From Pycnopodia helianthoides (taxonomy: Eukaryota; Echinodermata; Asteroidea; Forcipulatida; Asteriidae): a DNA stretch of 64,000 nt. The position numbers and the translations under genes were made by a program. Shown one piece after another: positions 1-11,194 of the stretch. Positions within the stretch are counted from its first letter, which is position 1, and every line of letters starts with the position of its first letter. The notes beneath the pieces are model-generated. The model searched no databases. It was not told the DNA's origin and saw only the letters and a list, made by a program, of their open reading frames with translations. The stretch lies in NCBI GenBank assembly GCA_032158295.1, contig CM063258.1:14545703-14609702 (forward strand), given 5' to 3'.

Positions 1-1245
1 CTATAACATCATAATATCGTAAGGATTAAGAGCCATGTTAATGGTATCAAACACCGGTGCTAGGAAAAGCTAATAACAATTTTTGTTCTTGTAGTGATTC
101 GTCCTCTGGTTGATAACACAATTATGACGACGTGTGGGTCCAATTTCTAAGAGAAATGTATCTTTATCTGCGATGAAACAATTTCACTTTAAAGCAAAAA
201 TGCTTATTTTGAAAGGATATGTAGGCCCCTACAACATTGGAAAGATTGAAAACATTCTTACAGGTTTGTAGACAACTTTGGTATAAAAATGGCTATGGTG
301 GAAAGTAAATGTGTTTGAAATTTGTGCTTGAAATGCTACTGTTTTTGAGAAGTGAGAAACACACAAAGTTTTTATCTCGAGTTCAGAACTCGATCTTTGA
401 CTAAACAGTGAAAACGTCAGTGTTTTTTAAAGGCTATTTTTTTTGTTTGACTCAGATGACTGATTGAGCCGAAACTTGCACTGTTTTATGTATACGATAC
501 ATGGTGTGTGACAATATTATTACCAATGTTGCCTGCGTGGTTTATGTTTCACTTTTAATTGTTTGTAGGTGTCTATTTACAATCTGTATGTATATTTAAT
601 TTATATTCTAATGTAAATTGTGTTGCAGTCCATCGGCAGGCTACAATGGGCAGATTTTTAAATAAATAATCAATCAATCGATCAATCAATCATCAGGCAT
701 TTGTCGAGCACCATCATCCCAGTAGCCCACTCCGATGCACTTAGCAAAAGTGAAGAACAATTTAAGAGGAAGAGTTCAAAGAATTTTATGTGGAGATGAC
801 AAGTGCAATGGAATAAATGCAAGCAGATTCGAAGAGATGAGTCTTACTGATGTCTTTTGAAGATATGTACGGTATATTTGAGCAAATAAAAATGTAAATG
901 CAATTTTTGTTTAGTATTGGGAAGGAGGTTGCTGTCTTAGACAGTGATGTGGGTCGTACTTGGGATAATGCTTGTTTATTTTCATTCTTTATCATGTTGC
1001 GATTGAAATTTTCAACCCGATTTAATCAATTACCAAGCAGGTAATTAATTGTTTTATTATAAAACTCATTAACTTTGTGCGGGGGGAGAGTCTTCAATGA
1101 TTATTCCCTTTTTACGCCGACAGAGGGCGGGATAACTATTCAGATACCCTAAACCCAATTCAACGCTTAACAACCGGATGAAGTCCAGCTTGATAAACCA
1201 CGTGTATCAACACATGAAGTTACACAACAGTACAGCACTGCAGGC
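1..1245. other. Sequence upstream of POLR1H, with repeats
   Basis: No exon was recognised. Positions about 215-540 are a dispersed repeat related to 26310-26645: both carry a diverged 'TACAACATTGG' start and a 'TTTTATGTATA' region near the end. A short run of TCAA/ATCA repeats at about 664-693 follows an 'AAATAAATAA' stretch and resembles the microsatellite tail of a retroelement. The 5' UTR and promoter of POLR1H must lie just before 1246. I see no obvious TATA box. Confidence 0.5.
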
Positions 1246-4200
1246 ATGGAAGGGGTTGGTGCATTTGCGTCTTCGAGGGAATTTTGCCCGCAATGTGGCT
1301 CCATTTTACCGTTTCCTGAGAATGGAACGGTAGTTATGAAATGCAAGACATGTCCATATAAAGTTGATGCAAAAAGTAAGTTGAAAATGTGTATGTTTCT
1401 TGTTGGAATCGAGGCTTGTAAAATTTACCCCATGAATGATAGGGCCAATCCACTCCGTATCCTTGGCCCCAGCACCACTTCAGACCTATTCTTTCGCCCT
1501 ATGATGTTTTTAATCTGCAAAGATCTAGATCGTGAAACTTACCGATCGAATGCCAATGTGCTCGTAGATAGCCGGACTGCTGGAATTTGTTTGAAAAACA
1601 TCACACGTTTTGGTGAAAATTAAATTATTTTCGAGAGTGAACTTTTAAAACGATCTCAACGATCTTGATTATTTTTCACTCGATCGCGGCGTCTGCGAGT
1701 AAATTAGTCTGGTACCAACTTAATCGTAGCAATTGGTTGTATCGTTTTTTCTAATGCTATTGAGGGAGCCAGACAAAACCTAGTTTTCGAACCCAAACAT
1801 TTCGATCCCGTCGTACAGTAACCCGGAAAAGCACCTTTTTAAATGTAATTATGAGAACGTGTGTACTACTTCAAAATAATCAATTAGCAAGTTGTCAAGA
1901 TCGTTGAGACAATTCTAAATATTAACTCTCGAAAATCATTTAATTTTCACCAAAAACGTGTAATGTTTTTTAAAGAAATTTTAACAGTCCGGCTATCTGC
2001 AAGTACATAAGCATTCAATCGGTAAGTTTCACGATCTAGATCTTTGCAGATAAAAAACATCATAGGGCAAAAGAATAGGTTTGCAGTGGTGCTGGGGCCA
2101 AGGATACGAGTGGATTGGCCCTATTCATGGGGCTAGTAAAATTACATGTGTGGTCGAATACAAATATTCAAAATTATTATAAAAAATATTTTAATGTTAG
2201 CAGCCGTGACTTGTCGTGCGTTAGGGGTAGGTATGGGCGGGACGTGGTCCAAAAAGGGGGGGGGGGTATGTTATTGCCGATCACACCATGGATTCTATTT
2301 CTACCTCCATGATTACACCAAAGTTGATTATTATTGAGTCTGACTCTGAGCATAGAGCAAGGAAATGATCTGAGTTACGTGAATGACGTCTGTCATGCCA
2401 TATGGCCTGGTGTACTGTGCTTGATGATGTATGTAAAATGCCACTGTGTTAGGTACCCTTCGTGTTCAATTTCCAGTTCATTCCTGAATTTGGATGATGT
2501 CCTTTCAAAAAAATAGCAATGAATTTGACCTTTTTGACTCTCTCACAAAGATTCCTAATGACTCTCACCTCTATACTAAAAATATCAACTGACTTTTGAA
2601 AAAGATTTTTAATGAGAACTCACCGATCTTCTCATTCTAGCTGCATTACATGGTGTGGTCTATCATTCCTACTTACGTCTCAACTCTCGGAAGCAAGTAG
2701 AAGGTCGTCACGAGGTCGTCAGCCAGAAAGACCTTGGCCCCCTGGTGAGCATGGAGTATTCCTAGGAAATATCCAAATCATTTGGGTTTAAAGTTAGGGT
2801 TATAGGTTGGTTTTTGTCAACGTAATGCTGATTAATAGGCAAAATTATCACGGAAGATACAATAAAAGTCACAGGTGAAAGTTTCAGCTGAATACTGTGT
2901 CTACTTGCTGAGAAAACAGCAAAAAACTGTCACAGTATTTTCACAAGAGTGTCGAATCCATCCACGTTTAGCGAAGTGACAGCGGGTACCAACCTCATCT
3001 CTGGCCCCAGAATTTCGCGAACAGATACCAACCCTCAGAAATCTGAGAATGAATTCTTTCTCAGATTCAAATGTTTTTTGGTGAACAATTATCGAAGGGA
3101 ATCCTTTCTCAAAATAGTTTTTCTACTATCAACAGCTGCAGTGCTTCTCACCAAGCAAGTTTTTATGGTAATTAATTTTTGGAGTACTTACCAATCTATG
3201 ACCCTACCTTTAATTGCTGATGTTGACAGGAGTTTTACGTCTCTTCATTTGATTTCCTGCCTATTCAGATTATGGCCTCACCTTTAATATAAATTGTTCC
3301 GCCTGTTTACTCTTCATCAAATCTTATTTTTGAGTTTTGTTTCTGGTTCGTTTTAGATTGACAGGGCATGTGCTAAGTGTGGTCATGACGGACTTCATTT
3401 CCACACCAGACAGACGCGATCAGCTGATGAAGGACAAACCGTCTTCTATTTCTGCCCAGCATGCAAGTAAGTTGATCACTATTTAGGCTCGTAGACTCTT
3501 GTAGGTATGTCATACAACATTGTACAATTTGTGGCATTTTGTGGAGCAATGTTTTTTGAACAGTCGTTCGCTTTGTCGTGAACAGAGCAAGCAGAAAATA
3601 GTACCAAGTTTATTTTTCTGCTAAGCAAAAATTAGCAGGGAACCAGTCACAAGCATTCATTACATGGTATCTTGGCTTGTTACCTGTTTCTGCGAGGGTT
3701 AGGACGTGCTGGGATTAGGATGTGCTGGGATTGGAACGGAGAATTGAGCAACTCAATTCCCTTCTTGAAGTGTCCCATACCATAGCACAGCATCTCAAAA
3801 TGGCCTCCCCTAAACCGAACCCAACTGCCTGGCTTCTCGTGCCGACCCTGTTTTCACTAAATGGCAGTGGGTGAGGCCAAGTTCCTGGTGCCAGGTGCTC
3901 CAGGTGGATGGAACTTGTCAGCCTTGGGTGGCTGTCTTCCTATGTGGAGAACCCAGAATCCAAACCTGGGTGGCTGGAGCTCACAGCCTAGGTCAGCAGT
4001 CTTTAGAAGGGCTACTCTGATTTGAAACTCGGGCAGATGGAGCTCATTAGCCTTGGCTGGCAATCCACCACTGATTTGGGTGGAGGCTTAACTTTATGCC
4101 GTGAAGAGACCCGAGTAGCGTGTCTTGTTTCTGCGTGAGGGACTGGTACTCCTACTCCAATGGCCTTAGTTTATCCCTACATTATTGCTCAGGTAGCTTT

Positions 4201-4560
4201 ATGATCAGTCATGAAGGGTGAAGGTCAAAAACATGTTGCAGGTCATGGACGCCTGATTGTATAGGGTCCCGAACTCATTGGTAGTGCACGGAGAGGCTGA
4301 CCTATCAGCAGGTGTTAAACATTGGGCTAGTTGTACTGCTAGTTGACAAGCATGGATGGTTGGTCCGTGCATCGGGTCTGATCCCATGTAAAGCATAAAT
4401 CAGTTTACTAATTCATTCCTCAGTCCAACAGAATCAAACACAACATGCAATTGGATTTTGAGGGATTTAGTGTGGTCATGGAGGGTACATTTTCTTTGTA
4501 AAAGTAATGTTTTGATTTTTGCTGTCGGTTTACAGACACCAAGAGATTGAGTACTCCTAA
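1246..4560 (+). CDS. POLR1H: RNA polymerase I subunit RPA12 (POLR1H / ZNRD1), 4 exons
   Basis: Small zinc-ribbon subunit of nucleolar RNA polymerase I, needed for RNA cleavage and proofreading at rDNA. Exons, read by hand with GT-AG borders and continuous phase: 1246-1375, 2641-2744, 3357-3466, 4536-4560; 122 residues, close to the ~126 of vertebrate POLR1H. The N-terminal zinc ribbon uses C14, C17, C33 and C36. The C-terminal TFIIS-like ribbon uses C83, C86, C111 and C114 and holds the acidic hairpin [13 protein letters not shown] (D102-E103), the family signature. Exon 2 is poorly conserved; it was chosen because it joins in frame and ends LGPL just before [10 protein letters not shown], matching the family linker. 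The last exon adds only the end of the protein (KHQEIEYS). Intron 1 carries a foldback transposon and intron 2 a MITE. The start is the first ATG before the N-ribbon. Confidence 0.95.
1418..2144. mobile_element. Foldback MITE in POLR1H intron 1
   Basis: Two inverted arms of about 250 bp (about 1418-1680 and 1892-2144) are near reverse complements. For example 'GGGCCAATCCACTC' at about 1441 is matched inverted near 2120, and 'CGATCTAGATC' type sequence lies in both arms. The ~210 bp spacer is unrelated sequence. There is no transposase. The open frame that runs from exon 1 into the left arm is simply intron read-through. Confidence 0.8.
2790..3225. mobile_element. MITE in POLR1H intron 2
   Basis: Related in inverse orientation to 33015-33460. 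One end reads 'TTATAGGTTGGTTTTTGTCA' and the other 'CCAATCTATGACCCTACC', so the family has inverted ends of the type GGTCATAGATTGGT. The internal part includes the shared piece around 'GGTACCAACC' and 'CCAACCCTCAGAAATCTGAG'. Short pieces of the same family also occur near 25960 and 33600-33805. Confidence 0.7.
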
Positions 4561-5540
4561 GAAGGACAGGCTGAATGGAATCAACGTCTTCAGATCAGTC
4601 TGCATTTAGAGGACCTCAAGGCAAGAGCTCACTGGATCAAGGAGGTGACATCATCGACGACGACAACAGCGACGACCACCTGATGCCAGACTGTTGCCTC
4701 ATTGATAAGGAGACCAGACATCTGTTCGTCTGCAGTAATCACAGTACGAGTGCCGAAAGTAAGACCAGAATCCTTTATCACTAACGGTGCCATCAGAATC
4801 GTCTCAAGAAGCGAAAAAGGATGCTGGCATCAAAACTAGTCTGGTTCCTGTCAAACTTTGAGAGTTTCAGGGGTGGGTTTTGATCGGTACAGAAGGGAAC
4901 CAGACAAAATTGCGGAACTGTGGTAAAGGTGTTTTAACTATCAATGTGCTTACATTTGTTTGTGATTTAACTCATGCTGTATAGCTGTTGTTCAGCAGAA
5001 GAGAATACAGGCTGAGATAATCTAAATTTATTTGTTTACCTTCATTAATTTTGGTTAATTACTGATTCTCCCCTAATGCTCCTGGGGTGGGTTGATCAAA
5101 CAAAAGAACAAGACACTTCAATGCACATCTGCTATGATCAAATCCTCCCTGCTCTGGTTAGGATCAGGGCATACTTTGTTACTTTTTAACCATACAGTTG
5201 GTGTAAAGACGAGACCCAAGTTCCCTTTTCCCTGGGAGTGGGTCATTACAAATGTCGTCTGTTATAGTATTAGTTACTACGGCAAATCCTGATACTTCAA
5301 TCCTGATACGTTGCCCCTGGTCATTGCCTTGGTGCCCCTTACAATGTTCTATTAAAAAATTTTACAATTTCCCCATAGAGGTGCCCTCTACTAAATGCTT
5401 AAGTACATGTAGCTTTTCTCTCTCACTTTCCTGTTTGGGAAAGGAGTGCGCCAAACTTTGGTGCGTTACATTTGTTATGGTTCTATATACTCGCTGTGGC
5501 CGACTGGCATACCACTGCCATGCTCATAACGTGTAAATAA
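4561..5540. other. Region 3' of POLR1H
   Basis: This must contain the POLR1H 3' UTR. No other exon, RNA gene or clear repeat was recognised. The small open frames here have no recognisable protein features. Confidence 0.4.
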
Positions 5541-5544
5541 GCTC

Positions 5545-6260
5545 TGCCTTTTTCTGCTAGGGATTGGGTCACAGAAAACTTGGTAGCCTACTAACGTTTG
5601 TAGTGGCATACTGTCGCACCACTATCGTCGGACATGACCTCTGCCCTTTCTGCTAAGGATTGTGATTGTGTCACAGCAACCTTGGTACTAAGTTTTATAG
5701 TGGCCTACTGTCGCACCACTACCATAGAACATGACCTCTGCCCCTTTCTGGTAGGGATTGGGTCACAGAAAACGTGATAGCCTACTAATGTTTGTAGAGC
5801 CCTACTGTTTAACATCACTACCATCGTACATGACCTCTGCCCTTTCCTGCTAGGGATTGTGATTGTGTCACAGCAAACTTGGTACTAAGTTTTAGTTAAT
5901 AGTGGCCTACTGTCACACTACCATAGAACATGACCTCTGCCCTTTTCTGGTAGGGATTGGGTCACAGAAAACGTGATAGCCTACTAACCTTTGTAGAGCC
6001 CTACTGTCACACCACTACCATCGTGCATGACCTCTGCCCTTTTCTGCTAGGGGTTGGTACTAAGTTTTAGTTAATAGTGGCCCACTGTCGCACCAGTACC
6101 TTCGCAAAACCCTCTGCCCTTTCTGCTAGGGATTGTGTCACAATCGTGTGCTTTGGTACTTTAATAGTTAGAAATGGCCACCTGCCATGTGAACTCTGCC
6201 CCTTCCTGCCTGGGTAGGGCTGCCGCAAACATTGGTACTTCATATTAGAAATGGCCTCCT
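5545..6260 (+). repeat. Minisatellite, ~95 bp unit, about 8 copies
   Basis: Each copy begins near 'CTCTGCCCTTTTCTGCTAGG', continues 'GATTGGGTCACAG' and ends with a 'CACCACTACCATCG' type segment before 'CATGACCTCTGCC'. Starts are near 5545, 5637, 5730, 5829, 5932, 6030, 6108 and 6195. Unit length varies because some copies have lost internal pieces. Confidence 0.85.
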
Positions 6261-6571
6261 GGCATGTGGTGTGTTACGCGAAAAATACCTCAATTTTTTT
6301 CCTCGGTTTTCAAAATATTAAAATCTCCTTAAAATCTCCTGTGTGCATGCTTGAATTTTTGTTGTCAACATCACCACCTCGTTGTGAAGATTTGTCATGA
6401 AGACTAGTGGAGAAATGTTTATTTTATTTTATCAATTTTTATCTTGAGCTTTTTCCTTACCGCTTAAGTACCAATGAATCACAATTTGGATCATCGTGCT
6501 TATGTCATGTATGTGTGAGCGCTGCATTCTTGTCAGCTTGCAGACTGTGTCAATTTTGCTTTGATCCTTAA

Positions 6572-6943
6572 AGGAACATTACAGAAATGGTTTTTGCTAA
6601 CAAAACAGTTGCTGGCAGTGTAAGCACTTTATGTAATCCACTATTTACATAATCTGACAAACCTTTAGAAGTTTGAGATCGATCGGCCATCTGGGTCACG
6701 AGAAAATAGTGAAAAACCGATTACACATTTGCATGAAATCATATAGAATCAACAAATGATTAAAACGCTCACTGAGCAATAAACTCCAATCGGAAAATTA
6801 GTTTATTTAATTCTCATCAAATACGACATTTCAGACTGGAATATTTCAAGGGATGTTTTCTAATCATCATCATTAGACCGTGTAAGTCTGTAACCAAAAG
6901 TATATTTTACAAGTTTTTTTCTTACCAATTCTGTAACGTTCCT
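6572..6943. mobile_element. TTAA-flanked MITE, copy 1
   Basis: Ends are AGGAACATTACAGAAATGG and the inverse ATTCTGTAACGTTCCT. TTAA lies immediately outside on both sides (6568-6571 and 6944-6947). It is about 372 bp with no coding capacity. A TTAA duplication is typical of piggyBac-type transposition. Confidence 0.85.
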
Positions 6944-8332
6944 TTAAGTTGAAATTATAACACCTCGCTCAGCTCATCAGCCAGAGGAAACACTGGTTCC
7001 ATTGGTTCCTACGGAGAAATCAGTTGGCTTTATTTAAAAACGGAACAGCTTTGTGTTTGTTCACAAACACCTAATGTCTAGTTTCTATTAAGATCTTGAT
7101 ATTGCTAATGATAACTACATACTTGTAACTGATTTTGTAAGTAAGTGCACCATATGTTAACATGGATGCTACTTCAACTCATAAAGTTGGAGATCTTGCC
7201 ATGATGTCCTAAGCTGGACCATGCCACATGCCCTAGAGGGTGGAATCAATGAACTTCAGATTAAAATTAATTATTCCCCCTATTTTCTTTTTACAAACCC
7301 TGTACTTTACTTTTAAATATGTATTAAAAATTTATTAAATTGTATGGGATGCCTATCTGACTACAGTGTTTATATTAAATTCTAACGAATAATTGTGAAC
7401 AATTGGTCCGAAACGATCTCAAAGCCATTAAAAGAATTTGAATTCTAACAAACATCATGGTGTAGTCATTTTGTGACATTTAAACCAAACCGAAGAAACA
7501 GGGAAACATAGACTGGCTCCCTTTTAATCAATGACCATCAGTAATAGTAATTAAATTGCCATTCCTATTAATGTATACTAGCTATCAAACCGTGCCATAA
7601 CGGGGGTTGTGGCAAGCGGGAGCAAGGAATTTTTTACGGGGGGTAGGGGTGGCTATGTAATGTTTCGAGCCGTTCATTTTGTGTATGTTTTTGATCTCAC
7701 GGGGGGACAAGCGTTTTGAGGTGGGGTGGCATCAACCCACCCCTCTGGTTAGCCACTGCTTTCAAACATTGAATTGTCCTTTCTAAACTTGAGAATTATG
7801 GAGTCTTATTCTTAACCCTCTAGTCCCTAGACTGCCCCAAAAAGTTATGCAAAGACTTGAAATAAATTTAAATAATTCAAGTTTAAACTGATCATCCAAC
7901 GTGAACAACTTTTTTTCCTCAAATTTTACTCGGGCCCCGCGCCCCTGAACCCCTTGATCCGCGCATGGTCAAACTTGCAGTTTCCACTCTTAATCGCAAA
8001 CCTTGCAGTTTTCGATCACACTTTTACTACATTTTTGTTGGATGTTTTTTTTTTTTTGGGGGGGGGGGAGGATGGTGAAGTGTATTGAGACCCGAAAAGT
8101 TAAATTATTTGTATTTTAACGATATTTGTTACAAAATTCAACAGTAAAATAATGAAACTTTCAAATTTACAAGTTATATATTAATACTAAATTGAGAAAA
8201 CGAAAAATATATATAAAAAACACCCGTAAAACCTAGACCCTACTCTATTATTTTACATTAAACAAACTTTAATTGGTTTATTTTAACCACCATTTGTTAA
8301 ACTTAATGTTTGTTTTTATCATTAAACATTAA

Positions 8333-8718
8333 AGGAACATTACAGAATTGGTTTTTGCTAACAAAACAGTTGCTGGCAGTGTAAGCACTTTGTGTAATCC
8401 ACCATATACATAAACTGACAAACCTGTAAAAGTTTGAGATCGATCGGCCCACTGGGTCACGAGAAAATAGTGAAGAACCGATTACACATTTGCATGAAAT
8501 CATATAGATTCAACAAATGAATAAAACGCTCACTGAGCGATAAACTCCAATCGGAAAATTAGTTTATTCATTTCTCATCAAATATGGCATTTCAGACAGA
8601 AATATTTCAAGGGATGTTTTCTACTATCATCATCATTAGACCGTGTAAGTTTGATGTAAATCTGTGATCAAAAAGTATATTTTACAAGTTTTTTTCTTAC
8701 CAATTCTGTAATGTTCCT
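8333..8718. mobile_element. TTAA-flanked MITE, copy 2, left palindrome arm only
   Basis: Ends are AGGAACATTACAGAATTGG and CCAATTCTGTAATGTTCCT, flanked by TTAA at 8329-8332 and 8719-8722. The matching place in the right arm (20159-20162) holds a single TTAA with the same flanks and no insert. This gives a natural empty site. Confidence 0.95.
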
Positions 8719-9467
8719 TTAACCAGCCTTGAATGTTCAGACTAGCGGCATTTTAGTTCATTCACTACCGCGAAATCATACGGGGGCCAGTTGCGTGCCC
8801 CTATGGTCGTGGACAGGCACAGGTAGTTGGAACCAGCCAAAGAAAACAACAGGTACCCGATCACCATTTAACACCAGATAAACATAGTAGGGGTCGGGAT
8901 ACTTGACGGCTTGATGCCGTGATGCAATATTCAAAATGGCCTCCAGCCATGCTGGATTTACGTTAACACCGTGGATGTATTACGACCATTTGATGTGATT
9001 TAATGTCTCTAGAGGTAAGCTTTATCGTTTAGTTTATAAATATTCAAACTGTAGAATACGAATAGGCCTTGTGGAACCCGTGTAAACACTGGAATTGTCA
9101 TATAACGGGTAGTTTTGTGGACTTTCTTTTTCTACCGAATGCACGTAAACAACGGCGCTTGAATTGAAAGTACAACGGCCAGAAGTAACTGTAACGTTGG
9201 GCCTGTATAGGTCATTGTATTGTGCCAGTCAATGGCGACTTGCTGCCAATCAAAGAAAACAATCAACCTGTCATTTTAGAGTATCATGGTTACATAATCT
9301 GTTTTTTACCAATTGTAGTTTTCATAATATTGTATTTCTACCTTAATGCTTGGATGTTGTATCTGAGAATATGTAGGCCTGTATATTTCTGAAATAAAAA
9401 ATTTGATATGAACGTCAGCTGTTGTAAACTGCTTACCAAACAAGATGGCATTTGGTATTATCGAATG

Positions 9468-9511
9468 GCCTCACGTTTCGACCTTTGCAGAGTCTTTCTC
9501 AAAGGCTGACT
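9468..9511 (-). other. Degenerate hammerhead-like motif, left arm
   Basis: On the minus strand a hairpin built from 'CCTTTGAG' and 'CTGCAAAGG' is followed by 'TCGAAACGTGAGGCC', the 3' half of a Penelope-type hammerhead (GAAAC then a closing strand). The CUGANGA core strand is not intact, so activity is doubtful. The inverted copy is at about 19378-19420. Confidence 0.35.
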
Positions 9512-10424
9512 TTATGAAACGGGTTAAAGTTTTGCACCTACAGTCCTACACGCAGAACTGACAAAATTTTTCGTCTTTTTAAGACAAGGTAGTTTTAATA
9601 AAGGGGTTGGGTATCGATTTGAAAAAAGAAGAAGTTGGATTTAGTTTGTGATTTCTTAAAAAGAATTATCGAATAAAGAGAACGTTGATACCGTGTAACC
9701 CTATTTCTGTTTGATAATGATATATTTATGTGTGTATTTACCTTGTCCAATTCACTGTGAATAGATACATTTTCTTTTTCTTTTTTTAATAAAAAAAACA
9801 AATAAATGAAATAAATGAAATCTTTTTTTTTTTTTTTTTTTTTTAATCGTTCATCTTTGGGTTAAAAAGGCAGAATATGTTCGCCTTTTTCTTCAAAAAA
9901 AAAGAAGATAAAATTCTCAGTTAGATTTCCAGTTTCAAAAAATAAATAAATAATGGAACACAGGCAGCAAATTATTTTTGAAATTGATAAATTGGGTCGG
10001 GCGGGCGTTTCAGAAATTTGTTTTAATTTTTGTTTTTTAAATTTATATTTCATAGTATCCCCTTGCCTCATCTAAAAAATTCTTTGGCGCACAAATCAAT
10101 TATTATTATTTTTTGTTAAATGCAAAAACTCTCCTAAAAGACGCTCAATGCGCTTTGCCAAATAACAATTAAAAGCAAGGCTATACAAAATAATCCAATG
10201 CGTCATCACAGACGATACCACAGCGAGTACAGGACAACCAACTACCCACCAAAAAACAACGCTGTAATTCCCGCTAAGTCCTGCCGTCATAATGATGCGA
10301 TCTAGCCCACTGAAGACCCACCACCATCTCCTCGCACCCCCCCCCCTTGTATCCCCTTCAATAGTCAGGCCAATAATTCCCCATATCATTTCTTTAGTGA
10401 ACTAATTAATAGTCTATACCTACA

Positions 10425-10945
10425 GCGTGCGCCTTCCACTCGAATTATTTTCCAAGTCCGAACCAAAGAGTCCATGTCTATGCTTGCGCCTTCCACTCGC
10501 GAATATTTACTAAGTATAAAGCAAGCAATTCCCATGCCCTAGTAACCTTCGTAAAGCAATGGCCCATGTTTCCTAAGTAAACCAATGGTATATACCTACA
10601 GCGTGTGCCTTCCACTCGCATTGTTTTTAAGTCAGAACCGTTTATACCTATTCCTAAGTAAGCTATGGTATAATAGCGTGTGCCTTCCACTCGCAAATAT
10701 TTATTAAGTATAAAGCAAGCAATTCCCATGCCGTATAAATAGCGTGTGCCTTCCACTCGCAAAATATATATTAAGTATAAAGCAAGCAATTCCCATGCCA
10801 TATAAATAGCGTGTGCCTTCCACTCGCAAATATATATGAAGTATAAAGCAAGCAATTCCCATGCCATATAAATAGCGTGTGCCTTCCACTCGCAAATATA
10901 TACTAAGTATAAAGCAAGCAATTCCCATGCCATAGCAACGTGCGT
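10425..10945 (-). repeat. ~60 bp tandem repeat, left arm
   Basis: The repeated unit, in plus-strand terms, is 'AGCGTGTGCCTTCCACTCGC' followed by an AT-rich piece, then 'AAGTATAAAGCAAGCAATTC' and 'CCATGCC'. About five tight copies and several decayed ones are present. The open frames across it (up to 165 residues) are translations of the repeat. Confidence 0.9.
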
Positions 10946-11004
10946 AAGAATGAACCGAAGGTTTATCAAGTCCAAAATGGGGAATTTTCCTGGGGGGACC
11001 CATA

Positions 11005-11075
11005 TAGGTGTCGTGGGTTGGTGTCGGACTCCAAAGGTAGGGGTCCCAGGTTCGAATCCCGGTGGGTGACCGCGA
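11005..11075 (+). other. tRNA-like sequence, left arm
   Basis: 'GGTTCGAATCCCGG' at about 11050 is a match to the B box and T arm, preceded by 'GTGTCGTGGGTTGG' as a weak A box. The acceptor ends do not pair convincingly. An inverted counterpart lies near 17862-17935 in the right arm. Probably a tRNA-derived fragment rather than a functional tRNA gene. Confidence 0.4.
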
Positions 11076-11194
11076 GGTGGAGACGAACCGCTCTCGCTCG
11101 CTTACTAAAGAAACTTAAAACTTAAAACGAACCTCTGCACTTTTTTAATTTGAAAATTTTTAAAAAATAAAAAGAGTTTTTTTAAAAGGACTCG

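Noticed and set aside
2949..3287. 112-residue frame in POLR1H intron 2
   Set aside because: It lies in a dispersed repeat that recurs at 33.0-33.5 kb and does not join the zinc-ribbon exons in frame.
7507..7600. Polinton/Maverick terminal repeat
   Set aside because: Large inverted arms suggested it, but no integrase, polymerase, ATPase or capsid gene lies between them and no 6 bp target duplication was found.
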